Source: Glaciozyma antarctica PI12 (taxonomy: Eukaryota > Basidiomycota > Microbotryomycetes > Kriegeriales > Camptobasidiaceae). Taken from it: a stretch of 56,253 nt of DNA. The number at the start of each line of letters is the position of its first letter. Position 1 is the stretch's first letter. The position numbers and the translations under genes are program-made. The DNA lies in assembly GCA_002917775.1 (NCBI GenBank), contig KZ627154.1, positions 401,941 through 458,193 on the forward strand, given 5' to 3'. This document shows positions 29,601 through 44,174 of the stretch, piece by piece. A model generated the notes under the pieces. It searched no databases and was not told the DNA's origin. It worked only from the letters and a program-made list of their open reading frames with translations.

Positions 29601-30979
29601 GACCGCAGCAGCGCCCTCCAGCACGACCCGCTTCCTCCCAAACCTCTTCTTCCCCTTCTTTGCTACGCCGCCCTCCCCGCCCTCCGAGGCCGATCCACTC
29701 TCCGTCGCCTTGGGACTCGAGGTCGTCGTAACACTCTTCGCCGATCCCATCCTCTTGAAGAGCGGTATGAGCCCCTTGCGTGCGGGCGTGGAAGGGCAAA
29801 CCGGGAGTTCGGGCACCGCGAGCGTCAACTCGGAGGTAGTAGTGGGCGCAACGGTGGCGGGGAGGGATGGGGATCCGAGAATGGTAGGTAGCGAGTCTCC
29901 CTCGTCTTCGGAGGACGTCGACTCCTCGTCGCTCTCTTCGCTGTCGGTACCGGAGCCCGAAGAGGAGGAAGATTCATCCATGACGGCGTCTGGGGCGGGA
30001 GAGAGACCGAGAGGGGTTTCTTCGGAAATAGGTTGGGTGCCGACGCCTTCGGTCTGCGTGCGAAGGTGAGTTACCGGCGTGCGAAGGGAGGGAGAGGACG
30101 TACGGGAGCTGCGAGGAGGACGCGCTCTTCCTTGCTCGCGCGACGGGAGCCTTCGTGCTCGTCCTTGAGTCGCTGGAGGGCGGCGAGGATCGCTGAGCGC
30201 TGAGTCGGAGAGAGCTCCTTGGACGGCGACTTGGTGGTCGAGGGCGCTGCGATGAAGCCGACCTGAATGAGAAGAGCGCCCGAGACGGTCGCACGAGAAC
30301 GGGAAGACTTGATCTCGTGCCAGACGGGCTATCGCATACTTCGTTAGCTTACGTCGAGCGGGGAGAGAGGAGGACGCACCTTGCTGTCGGCGTCGTGAGC
30401 CCCGACCGGCGGCGTTCCATCTTTCCAAGACGAAGGCTCGCCCCACCAGTCCTCGATGCGCAAGTTGACCTCTCCGAGATACTGCTTGCCGACCCTGTCC
30501 CTGTCCCAAACGACAATCTCGACCGCCTGGCCGACCCTCCCCTCCCACACCTCCGCCTCGAGCTTCGCCTCTCCTCCAGCTCCTTCGACGCTCTCTCCTC
30601 CAACTCCCCAGACTGGATTGAGATTCTTCTGTACCGTAGGACTCGTGACGCGCTTATCGGCGTATCGCAGGACGAGGAACGGATCGCTCAGGCCATTCCG
30701 ATCCTTGGCGACGAGGTCCCTTCCGGCAAGGACGCGTACGACGAGTGTCGCGAGTGGAGGTTGGGAGGGATCGAGGGGGGAGAGAGCTCGTTCGCGAGAG
30801 GAACGGAAGGGAACGAAGCGGCGTGGGTGGGCAGGACGAGGGAGGCCGGGGAGACGCTTTGGAAGAGTGACGGGGAGCTTGGGGAGGAAGGAGCGCCGCG
30901 TCGAGGTACTTGGTGGGGAGAGGAGGGGTGCGGCAGGTGGGAGGCCGCTGGGTTTAGTCTCCGCGCTAGGAGGAGGCAT
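26607..30979 (-). CDS. PSD2: Phosphatidylserine decarboxylase with C2 domains and EF-hand (PSD2-like)
   Basis: This enzyme makes phosphatidylethanolamine from phosphatidylserine in endosome/Golgi/vacuole membranes. The first C2 domain has [20 protein letters not shown] and [16 protein letters not shown] long Ser/Glu-rich and then Lys-rich linker follows, and a second C2 domain has [34 protein letters not shown] and [15 protein letters not shown]. Next comes an EF-hand-like segment, [21 protein letters not shown] Cys-rich region with [15 protein letters not shown] follows. The catalytic domain has [30 protein letters not shown] and [12 protein letters not shown]. It ends in the self-cleavage site [15 protein letters not shown], whose GGST Ser becomes the pyruvoyl group. 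The six-base C run at 26730-26735 in this motif stays in frame. I estimate about 1,200 residues and a dozen introns. An in-frame stop upstream supports the ATG at 30979. Confidence 0.93.
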
Positions 30980-31388
30980 CGGTCACGGAGCTACGGGGAG
31001 GACGCAATCGTAAGCTACGTGTTCCAGGGGCTGGAGTCGTCCCAGCTGGCGGGCCGTACTCACCTCGTCTAGTGTAGCTCCCGACTCGCGAGAAGTCTGG
31101 TCGAAAGAGAGAGGACGGAGAGCCGTCCCAGCTCGTGTCGTCGTCGTAGCGTGGGGACTGCGTCGGGCGGTGGTCTCGAGCTGAGCTGGTCGTCTTCGCG
31201 GGTCGAGTTGCTGAGCCGACTTGAGCTGATTCCGATCTCTAGCGGTCTAGCAGGAGGCGGAACGGGTTAGAGTCAAAGAACAACCACACGAACCCCCTCT
31301 TGCCCGAACCCTCCGCCGCCTTGGACTTCCTCTTCTTTCCTCCCAACTCTTTCCTTCCAGCACCCCCTCCCACACTCTTTATCCCAAA
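30980..31388. promoter_or_regulatory. Divergent promoter region PSD2-like / ERG20
   Basis: This 409 bp separates the ATGs of two divergently transcribed lipid-metabolism genes. On the PSD side a leader intron is likely (donor gtgagt at about 31072, acceptor ccgtag near 30992). On the ERG20 side a pyrimidine-rich stretch (about 31310-31385) precedes the start. No clear TATA box was found. Confidence 0.5.
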
Positions 31389-32832
31389 ATGTCCGCCGCC
31401 GTTGACAAGAAGTCCGCCTCGCGCGACTCGTTCCTCTCCGTCTGGCCCGTCATCCGCGAGGAGCTGCTCGCCTACATGGACCAGGAGAAGATGCCTGCCG
31501 AGGCCAAGGAGTGGTTCAGGAGAGTGCGTGCGCTCTCTCTATCGCTTGTTGACGGCGCTGACGCCCACTGCAGAACTTGGACTGCAACACGCCCGGTGGT
31601 GCGTTCTCCGTCCTCTCGCGCGCAAGGAGGTAGCTGACGACAAGGACGACGCAGGCAAGCTCAACAGGGGTATCTCAGTGTGCGACACGGTCGAGATTCT
31701 CAAGGGTGCGCCGTTGACGGAGGACGAGTACCGACGCGCGGCCATTTTGGGGTGGTGCATTGAGCTGGTGAGCTGGGTGTGCGTTCAAGCGGGTGGAATG
31801 GGAGCTGATGGAGGTGTGAGCGCAGCTGCAAGCGTACTTTCTTGTTGCGGACGACATGATGGACCAGTCCATCACTCGCCGTGGGCAGCCCTGCTGGTAC
31901 CTTGTCGTGAGTCCGCGTTGCGAGGAGCTGAGGACAGAGCTGAGCTGGCTTGAGTTCGCAGGAGGGCGTGGGAAACATTGCGATCAACGACTCGTTTATG
32001 CTCGAGGCCGCCATCTACTACCTCCTCAAGAAGCACTTCCGCCAGGAGAGCTACTATGTCGACCTCCTCGAGCTCTTCCACGAGGTGCGTACGACGAGCC
32101 AGGCGCGCGGAATACCAGGCTGACGGGCAGTGGTGCTGCAGACGACGTTCCAGACGGAGCTTGGACAGCTCATCGACCTCATCACCGCTCCCGAGGACTC
32201 GGTCGACCTCAGCAAGTTCTCCCTCGAGAAGTGCGTTATCGCTCTCCCCGTCCTCCTTTCTCGACTAATTGAGAACTCAGGCACCACTTGATCGTCGTCT
32301 ACAAGACTGCTTACTACTCCTTCTACCTCCCTGTCGCCCTCGCCATGCACATGTCGGGCGTCAAGAACCCCGAATCCTACGCCGCCGCTCTCGATATCCT
32401 CATCCCGCTCGGCGAGTACTTCCAGATCCAGGATGACATCCTCGATTGCTACGGTGATCGCGCTCTCATCGGAAAAATCGGAACCGACATCCTCGACAAC
32501 AAGTGCAGCTGGAACATCAACGTCGCGCTCAAGGTCGCTACGCCCGAGCAGCGCAAGGTTCTCGACGTGCGTCGTGCTCCTCCTCTCCTTCTTCACCTCA
32601 CTGACCACGCCTACCGCAGGAGAACTATGGTCAAAAGAACTCTGAATCCGAAGCGCGCGTCAAGACCGTCTACGAGGAGATTCACCTCCAGGACCTCTTC
32701 AACGTCTACGAGTCGGACGTCTACACCAAGATCAACGCGCTCATCCAGAATATTCCTGCCGAGGGAGGAGACGGGCTCAAGCGCGAGGTGTTTGAGAGCT
32801 TCCTGGCCAAGATTTACAAGCGGAGCAAGTAG
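31389..32832 (+). CDS. ERG20: Farnesyl pyrophosphate synthase
   Basis: This enzyme condenses IPP with DMAPP and then GPP to give farnesyl diphosphate, the branch point to sterols, dolichol, ubiquinone and, in red yeasts, carotenoids. The N-terminus is [20 protein letters not shown]. Both Asp-rich motifs are intact: first DDMMD in [20 protein letters not shown], second DDILD in [15 protein letters not shown]. Other family blocks are [31 protein letters not shown] and [11 protein letters not shown]. The C-terminus is AKIYKRSK, with the usual basic end. At least six short introns are present; I estimate about 355 residues, normal for the family. It is a cytosolic/peroxisomal enzyme. Confidence 0.96.
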
Positions 32833-33780
32833 ATTTGGAGGGATGGAGTGGGGAGGAATACATTGGCGTTAATGGGGTCTGTCTGGTGATGTCGGCGGGC
32901 TCGAGACTGGTTCGCAGACGGCTGCTGTCGCTCTGGCAGCCCTCCTCGGGTCACTTTTGCGAGGGAAGTCCCGTATCGACTTGCTTGCTGCCCTGCTGCT
33001 GTTCTCTTGCCATTCGTACCACGATGCCGTCGCTCTTTCTTTGCTTTGTACAACGTGTTCGAAGTCACGGTTCGACGGCTACGCGAGATGCGTGGCTGGG
33101 AGACTGATTTTCGCAGCTTGCTTGCGCCACTCGCTTGCTCCCATTCCTCCCTCTCGCCCGACACGCCTTCAAGCCACGATACGCTCCTAGTCAAGCCACC
33201 TACCCTCGCCGTTCTCCGCGTCGAGCGGCAGATTCAACTCTGCGCCTCTGGATCTGCTTTCCCACCTCGCTTCGTCTGCGCCGCCGCTTGGCTTTCTCGT
33301 CGAGCTGGGGAACCAGGCTGCTGTGCTGCCTCCTCGCTCCTCTAGGCGTCGCCGCCCGCGGTCGAGGCTGTCCAGCGCGCTCTTCGGATTCGGAGAGTGA
33401 CTCCTCCCTCTCGGACTCTCGGTGATCCCGCCGGCTGCTCGCCTCGTCTTCAAGCTTTGGCGGGCCGTCAGCGATCTCTTCCCTGTGACGCTCTCCACGC
33501 TGGTGCCCCGGCAGGATCGGCGGAGCCACAATGGAGGCGCTGACTCGGTGGCCAATTAGATGACGAGGGATCCCTTGGCCGCTGTCCTAGTTCGAGGCTA
33601 CCTGCTTCTCCGCCTTCTTAGGCCCTGCTCTTCGGACTGCGGGTAGGGCGTTTGGGGTCTTGGTTAACTTGGAGCACAAGGTACTGCTCTCATCGATCCT
33701 CGTTAGGCACCATTCTTCTTTCCTTCCTCCATCTTACCCCTCACTTCTGCCTCCACCATACCCCACACTCAACCCCGCGA
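32833..33780. other. Long intergenic region ERG20 to transporter
   Basis: This stretch of about 950 bp lies between two plus-strand genes. Short open frames exist on both strands but none has a recognisable motif or a codon pattern better than its neighbours. A pyrimidine-rich segment with short exon-like pieces (about 33700-33780) directly precedes the transporter start and is probably its leader. Confidence 0.5.
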
Positions 33781-36700
33781 TGCCCGCCTCCGTCGACTCC
33801 AACTCGACCGCAGCCGGTTCGACTAATCCCCCACCCAAGGACGAGAAGAAGGTTCTTGCGACGAACAACAAGGACTCGGTACGCCACTCTGAGCACGCCG
33901 GCGACACGGAGAAAGGCCGCCTGGCGCTCTCAAGCACTGTCACCAACGAGAACGTTAATGCGAAGCTCGCCAACCCGCTCGCGGGATGGACCGCCGAAGC
34001 GCTTGCTGCTGATGGAGAGCGCTTCGCGCGCGAGCACGGCTTGGAGGACTTGATTCCTGCGCTGCGCAAGGGCGCGATGCGTAAGTGCTTCATCTGTCGC
34101 GGGAGGGAGAGAGCGAGGAGCGAGTTTCGCGGCGGGGAGATGTCGACCGAGCTGACTTTGTCTTTTTCCAGTCGCCGGAGACCCGTTCTGCTTCGACAAC
34201 TTCGACGACTTTCCCGAGGAGGAGAAGATCATTCTACGCGAAGAATACACTCACAAATGGCGCCAGCCGAAGAAGCTCTACCTCACGATCGCCGTCTGCT
34301 CTATGGCCGCGTTCGTCGTTCCTTTCGACTTCCTTGTCCCTCACTTTCGCTGACACTGTTCTGCCATCGCAGCGTCGTACAAGGACAGGATCAGTCACTC
34401 ATCAACGGCGCCAAGTCAGTGCCTTTTATTGCTCGCTCGGTGTCGCCACTCATTCCCCTCCCTGCAGCATCTTCTTTCCGAGCCAGTTCGGTATCGGAGG
34501 TTCGGACAGCCAGTCTACCCTCCTCTTGGGACTCGTCAACGCCGCTCCCTACTTTGTATGCGCCACCGTCGCCTGTTGGTGCACTGGTCCGTGTAATCTC
34601 GCTATCGGCGCGTTAGAAGGCCCGCTGACGCCCCGCGACAGATCCGCTTAACAAGCGCTTCGGCCGCAAGGGTACCATCCTTATCTCCCTCGTATTCGCC
34701 TGTGTGCCCTGCATCTGGTCCGCTGTTGCAAACTCCTGGCAGAACCTGTTCGCGGCGCGCTGCATCCTCGCCTTCGGAATTGGCCCCAAGAGCGCAACGG
34801 TGCCCAGTAAGTGTCGCCCGTCTGGCAGTGACGAACGACTGCTGACGACAGCTCTTCCTCGCAGTGTACGCCGCTGAGATGTCCCCAGCTCCGATTCGAG
34901 GAGGCCTTGTGCTCATGTGGCAGGTGAGAATTCCCCATCACCAATGCCTTTTCCCTCCTTCTCACGCGAATTCACAGATGTGGACGGCGTTCGGCATCAT
35001 GATTGGATTCGTCTGCTCACTCGTATTTTACGGGGTTACCTCGTCGACCATCGAAGGACTCAACTGGCGCCTCATGCTTGGAAGTGGTGAGTTCGGTCCC
35101 TACTCGCTCCAACCTTTGCAGGCTGACTCGAACCTCCCTCGCAGGTGCTGTACCCCCTATCATTGTCTTCGTCGCTGTCCTCTACTGTCCCGAATCGCCT
35201 CGTTGGTTGATGGAGAAGGATCGCTACAGGGACGCCTACAACTCCCTCCGCCAGATTCGCTTTGTCGATTCGCAAGCCGCTCGCGATCTTTGTGCGTCCT
35301 CTCCTCTCTTGACCTCGCTGAGGAATTCGTGCTGAATGCTCGATGGGATAGACTACATCGACACCCTCCTCTGCATCGAGAACAAGATTGAGCGAAAGGG
35401 CAACCGGTACGCTGAGTTATTTACTATTCCTCGCAATAGGCGCGCGACTACGGGTGCCTTCCTCGTCGTACGTCCGCTTCCTGTTACTCCTACTGCATTA
35501 CTAACTCACCCCTTCCTTCTCAGATGTTCATGTGCGTAGATTTACCCTCTCAATCTCGTAGCTCGGACCCGCGCGCTGACCGCTTCTCCACTTCTCAGGC
35601 AACAGTTCTGCGGAGTCAAGTAAGTCCTTTCCTTCCCCACACTCTCGCGTTCGTTCTAAGACGCTTTCGCAGTGTCATCGCCTACTACTCTGGCCGTGTA
35701 CTCGTTCTGTCTGGCTTCACCGAGCTGCAGGCTCTTCTCGGAAGCTGGGGGTGCGTCGTTCCTTTCCAACATGGGTTTGACCAACGCTAACCACGCACCC
35801 AGATTCGGCATGATCAACTGGCTATTCGCGATCCCGGGAATCAAGCTCATGGACTCCTTTGGACGCCGGTTCGTCGTTCGGTCGTGCGCGTTCGCACACT
35901 GCACTGACTTTCTCGCTTTCGCAGTAACCTCCTCCTTTCTACCTATCCCATGATGAGCGTCTGCTTGCTCATGACTGGGTTCGCCTTCTGGATCCCCGAG
36001 GGCCCTGGCCGAATCACTGTCATTCTCCTAGGAATCTATCTCTTCGTAGGCGAACATTCGCTACGGGCGGAGCTCTACTGTGCTAATCCTGCTGCTCAAT
36101 CAGGGAATCGTCTACTCGCCTGGATGCGGACCTGTTCCCTTCACCTACTCTGCCGAAGCCTTGTACGTATCCCACTCTTCTCCCGCAACAACGCTTGAAC
36201 CGATTTTGTCGCAGCCCGCTGTACATTAGGCCTATTGGCATGGCCTGGGCGACCGCCATCTGCTGGGGATTCAACGGCGTTCTTGCCTTCACTTTCCCCC
36301 TTCTCCTCGCTGCTCTCGAGCCTCAAGGTGCATTCGGGTAGGTTGAGCTCGCTGCTCTCACCGTCGGAGCCCGCTGACCCTCTTTCCTCAGATTCTACGC
36401 CGGAATGAACTGGGTTGGATTGTGAGTAACTCCCTCGCTGCGTCGTCTGTCCCGCTAACCGAAGATTCAGCATCCTCGTCCTCATGCTCCTCCCCGAGAC
36501 GAAATCGCTCTCGTTGGAAGAGGTACGCCTTCAGCTCTTACGTCTATAGCACAGTACTAAACATGTTGCCTTCTCCAGCTCGATCAAGTTTTCAGCGTGT
36601 CCACTCGCAAGCACGCGCGTTGGGGACTCGGGCAGCCCCTCTTCTGGCGTACGTCTTTCTCCTCCCCCTCTGCTCCAAACCTGAGCTAATTCACTTATCG

Positions 36701-36862
36701 CACCAGTCCGTCGCTACATCTTCCGCCAGGACATCGAGCCCGAGCAGCTTTGTGCGTCGTTTCGCAGTACCTCATCGAGCGAGAACTGACCGATTTCTTT
36801 CTCTAGACGACTTTGATTCGTCGCTCACTCGCACCTACGCGCCAGCAGCCGCCGGACATTGA
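33781..36862 (+). CDS. Sugar-porter family MFS transporter
   Basis: This is a proton-coupled MFS transporter of the sugar porter family, plasma membrane. The cytosolic N-terminus of ~130 residues includes the subgroup motif ANPLAGWTAEAL...HGLEDLIPALRKGAM, found in a distinct group of fungal sugar porters. Then come KWRQPKKLYLTIAVCSMAA, VVQGQDQSLINGA, DPLNKRFGRKGTILISLVF and MYAAEMSPAPIRGGLVLMWQ. PESPRWLMEKDRYRDAYN and LMDSFGRR follow, then PFTYSAEAL with PLYIRPIGMAWATAICWG, and finally FILVLMLLPETKSLSLEELD. Twelve membrane segments can be traced. About sixteen small introns make it the most fragmented gene here. I estimate about 550 residues. The substrate cannot be read from sequence. It is convergent with the phenol hydroxylase gene, so a link to aromatic or sugar-acid uptake is only a guess. 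Confidence 0.9.
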
Positions 36863-37072
36863 GCTGCTCGACTCGACCTGTACAGATAATCCCCCTTGGA
36901 ATTGTATCCTATTCACACGTCACCTGAGTGCGATGCGCGAGGGAAGGCGTGAGGAGAACTCGCTCTCACAACTGCTTTCGGCTCCTGCGATCCTCTTCCG
37001 CTCTCCGAGACTTCCTGGTTACCTAACGTGTTGCAAATCCAACGAAATACATCCCAACTCTGAAGAATTCCC
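36863..37072. other. Convergent spacer transporter/phenol hydroxylase
   Basis: This 210 bp lies between two convergent stop codons. No further feature is seen. Confidence 0.5.
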
Positions 37073-40086
<3,014 letters not shown>

Positions 40087-40554
40087 GCTGGGGCGCGGGG
40101 TTACTTGGTGGTGGTGAGAGGGGTTGGAGGAGGAAGAAGGTCGCGCGGTTGACGGCGCTGGTGCAAACTGGGGAAGCTGTTCAGGCTCGTCCTTCGCGTG
40201 TAGAGTACGAGTTACTCACCGAGGATTATGGAGGAGAAGAGCCATCGAAGCAGGAGCTTAAGAGGGAAGCGGTAGTCCGGCGCGTGAGCAACTTCCGGTG
40301 CTCGACACGCCCAGCGCGGAGGAAAGCACTTCCCTCCTCCATTGTACGGAGACCACTTTGCGCCCTATCTTCTCCTCGTTTAGATCCAGATTCCACAGGG
40401 TAAATCCTCTCCAGATCGTGATTGACGAGAAAAAGGCGGAGAGCGACCCCGCTCCCCCTCAATTATTATGTCGCAAACACGGCCCTCTCCTCCTCCCCCT
40501 CCCCTCCTCAGAAAAGCAATTTCAAACTCCCATCTACCTCCACTTAACGCACAG
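40087..40554. promoter_or_regulatory. Upstream region of the phenol hydroxylase gene
   Basis: This 468 bp lies between the stop of the Zn2Cys6 gene and the ATG of the phenol hydroxylase. It is more AT-rich in its right half (ttaattattatg-like at about 40468). It must include the hydroxylase promoter. I see CGG/CCG triplets but no convincing paired site for a zinc-cluster factor. Confidence 0.4.
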
Positions 40555-43488
40555 TCAGCTCGATCCATCAGGCAGTAGCGACGACTCACAATCCGGCATC
40601 GGGTTCAACAGCGAATCAAAGTCGAACGTCTCGTCCGGGTCCAAATCCCACGAAGGGAAGATCCACCCAAACGTCGCCGTAGCAGCTTGATCCCCCGTCG
40701 GCCTCCATTCCGTCTCCATCATCGTGTCCGGCGTGAAGGTCTCGAGATCAGGTTTGAGATCCGCGACCGCCATAGGCTTCCACTGCATCATGAGCGCTGG
40801 ACCAGGATCAGCCTGTGACTTCGGAGAGAGGGAGAGAGGGACAAACCTTCGAGGATGATGGCGGAGGTAGAAGCGGTGGGCCAGGTGATGGCGGCTTCGC
40901 GGAGGGATTCGACGATCGTGCGAAGGTCGTTCCGAGCCTGCGTCCTCCTCAATGCGTCCAACGCCGGTGAGAGTGAAATGCCATCCTCGACCGCCGATAC
41001 CGCAAGGATCGTTCCTGCGCAAAACAACGCACTGCGAGCGTGATCAACAGCAGGTTGAACGGGGAGAGCGAGGGACGCACTGCTGGAATCCTGTAGGCGT
41101 CATTCGGAGTCCGGCAGTGCTCTTCTGCAGCTTGACGAGGCGGACGATGTGGTTCGCTGATACGAGACACTTTTCGGTACTGAGGTTGGTCGTGGGATCG
41201 CGCGAGATGCGGCGGAAGAAGCTGCGTGCGCGCATCGGGGTCAGCTGGCGCGCGATCGAGCGAGAGGCTGAGAAACGCACGGGCGGTGGAGCTGAATGTG
41301 CATCATGTGGAAGATGAGGTTGAGTCCTGCCAGTGGAGGAATCAGCGAAAGCGTCGAAAGGACGAACGCAGGGACGTACCGATGATATGAGAATGCGGCG
41401 CCTTGGCCGGATCCGCCGTCGACGACCTCAAATGACTTGGGAGATCATGGTGCCTGTTCGTAGAAATGCGCATCAGCTATCCGCCTCTTCCATCGCAGCG
41501 AAATAGCCCACCAGGACTCCAAAGCGAGGTGCAGCTCTGGTACCGCAGCTTGGCGAGTAGCGAGCGAGATCCCAGGCTTGAGCGCGTAGATGCTCGTCAT
41601 CAGTCGTCCACCGATGAGCATGAGCTTCGAACCCCAATGAAGGGCCGAGGAGCGGTACATGGGTTGGTCGAACTCGAGCTCGGGGACGACGATGGGCGGG
41701 ATCTGGTCGATCTCGTCGGGGGTGAAGGTGATGCTGCGACCGATGTCTACGGAGCGAAAGTTAGCGACAGAAATAGTGCGTTTAGCGAGGACGGACACAT
41801 AGAAACGAGGCTGCGAGATCATCAGTTCGACGTCTGCAGGAGCGAGCGACGAGGACGTACACATCGAGGGCGAACGCCGAGAAGAAGCAATCTCGTCGCG
41901 CCGAGATGAGCTCATCAGTGAGGCCTCCAAAGCCCATTGAAAGGCGGTGGATCCCCAGATGCAGTCCGACTGCAGCGAAATCTTCAGCTGCGATCTCGCT
42001 ACCGAAAGGAGAACGACGAACAGTCTTCGACGAGTCGCATCGCCAGCCCGAGGAACATGTAGCAGGGGCCATCGAATCCACGCCCTGCGAGGTACAAGCC
42101 GAGACAGAGCTGCGCTCATAACCGTCAGCCGTGCTCTCGCTGCAATCTCGCAACGCCCTCACCAATCCTCGAATCGTCGAAAGCTGCACGCACGACGTTC
42201 ATCAGCCTCGCTTCTCTCTTCTTCGCAGGAAAGCCGTACCTTGGGGTTGTACAACTCCTGATCAAACAAGTAGCGCGCCCAGGTCACGAATATGTCCCCC
42301 CTCGTATCGGGATCCCCAATCAGCCCACAAATCTCCGGCGGGTAGTCCTCGTCTGGATCGAGGTACCGCGACCCAATCGCGAGGATCACGTTGAACAAGA
42401 ACGGGCTGTAGTTGCTCGTTCGCTCGTACCTGCTCCTCATCAGCCGTCATCGCAGGAGGGAGGGAGGGAGGGAGAGCGACTCACGGGTACATCTGAAGAT
42501 CGTCGTAAAACGGTCGTTCGGAAACGATCGAGAACTGACTGAAGGAGAACTCGAATGCGAGCGCCATCAACCGCGCTGCGAAATCGGGAGAAAGCTCGGG
42601 GGGTCGACGGGGGAGGGCAGGGTCGGCTGGGGAGGCGGTGGGGATTGGAGCGCGGGTGAGCGAGAAGGCGCGGATGGCGTCGACGGTTGCTGAGCTGCGG
42701 GGGTGCGACGAGTCGGAGGTGAAGGGGTCGGGCGAGGGGGCGCGGGAGGGGAAGGTCGACGAGGCGGATTCGGCGAGGACGGCGCGGTAAGAGCTCGTGG
42801 GACCGTAGAACCGAAGCTCTCCGTGAGCGTTCAGCGCTAGACCGCCCTGGAAAGCGTCTTGAGGCATGTGCTTTGGGCCCACGGAGGGGCCGCCGTAGAG
42901 CTGCGTTCCTGCTGGGAGACCCGACCCGCTGGCGTGCGCGTTTCCGCCCATGGTGAGGGCTTCGAGCTGGCTTTCCAGCGTGTCGATACGCAGCTGCATG
43001 GCGTTCACGATAGCCTTTGTGAACGGTTCTGCGGAGTCGAGATCAGCTAGCGTCTTCCTCCTTCGAATCCTGTTTGCGACGCACTCCGCTTGTCGGATCC
43101 CAGGTCAAACTGCAAGACGATACACTAGTCAGCTCGTACTCCCCGGTTACTCAAGCAGCTGAGCGTACCTCGCAGATGTTGCCCGACTTCTGACAAGGCG
43201 TGCACACCGGCTTGAGTCCTGCTCGACGCGGTCAGCCCCCCTTGCACCTCCTTCCCCACGCGAGCACGTACCATCGCACTTGCCGCGCTTCTTCCTGCAG
43301 AGGTTGCACGCCGTAGAAGTCCTCGGGCGGCTATTGGACGCACGAGAGTTAGCGATCCTCCTCGAGAGTCGAGAAGCGGTTGAGCGTCCCGCCTCCTCCT
43401 CCCCAGCGCCCACGTCCGCTTTGAAGCCTACTCACTTCTTTGCCTTGATCTCGTCACCATCTGCGTCCTTGGAGGTGTCTCGAGGCAT
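40555..43488 (-). CDS. Zn2Cys6 fungal-specific transcription factor
   Basis: This is a zinc binuclear cluster regulator. A short N-terminus (MPRDTSKDADGDEIKAK) leads over an intron to RPRTSTACNLCRKKRGKCDG, then over another to LKPVCTPCQKSGNIC. The spacing is C-X2-C-X6-C-X6-C-X2-C-X6-C, complete. A coiled-coil (MQLRIDTLESQLEALT) follows, then the fungal_trans regulatory domain with NYSPFLFNVILAIGSRYL, LCLGLYLAGRGFDGPCYMFL, GLHLGIHRLSM and RRDCFFSAFALDVYVS. Later blocks are DIGRSITFTPDEIDQIPPI, HIIGLNLIFHMMHIQLHRPF and ALFCAGTILAVSAVEDG. The acidic C-terminus (SWDLDPDETFDFDSLLNPMP) looks like an activation domain. About ten introns are present; I estimate about 760 residues. It lies in tandem upstream of the phenol hydroxylase, 468 bp away, so control of that gene is plausible (inference). 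Confidence 0.9.
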
Positions 43489-44174
43489 CCTGAGCGGCTG
43501 GCGTGGGTGGAAGCGTTCCGCGGCAAGCGAGACGAGAGCGCGGTCGCGAGTCTGGAGAGGGAACGAGAGGCGGCTCTCTCTGAGCGGACAACTGGTCGGC
43601 TTGAGAGTGAAGCTCAGCTGGAGACGAGGTGTTGCTGTTGCTTGGGGTGTGCGGGGTCGAGAGAAAAGGGCCCCACCCTCTCAGCCAATCTCGGCCGGAG
43701 TCAATCTCCCAGCCAAATTCAAAGGCAGCTGGGCTCTGGCTGAGTCCTCCCTCCTCAACGGAGACCTACGCAAACGACGTACGTGATACCTGCTACTCTG
43801 GCAAGAAACCGACACACTCCCCAAGCTTGTCAAAACATCTCCAAATCTCGCAAGCTCGGCCCTGCTCGCTGTAGCAGAGCTTCGATCTCCGAATCTCAGT
43901 GCGGGAGAGAGACGCAGGCGACGCAGAGGAGGTAGAAGCGTGCGTAAAAGCCTTACTGTGCGCGCTCATTGCATTCAGCAGCGTGGCTACGTAGAAAGGC
44001 GCACGAGGCGACGAAGGCGGCTCCTCGTTCCTTCGCTCTCCTCGCCGATGCTCCCCCAACACCACCCTTGGCAACCGTGAAGGCTCACGGCGCTAACTAG
44101 ACACCAGGTCTATTCACATCTCCAATCTACATCTATCTACTCGCAGCAAACAAAAAGCGTCCGTTCCTCCCTCC
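43489..44174. other. Intergenic region upstream of the Zn2Cys6 gene
   Basis: About 690 bp between the ATG of the regulator and the stop of the channel gene, both on the minus strand. It holds the regulator's promoter and the channel's 3' end. Open frames here lack recognisable motifs. Confidence 0.5.

Noticed and set aside
29391-30548. 385-residue minus-strand open frame as a separate gene
   Set aside because: Its conserved parts belong to the linker and second C2 domain of the PSD2-like gene; the first third reads through introns in other frames.
33530-33660. Possible tRNA gene (a gttcgagg B-box-like motif)
   Set aside because: No matching A-box at proper distance and no cloverleaf could be drawn by eye.
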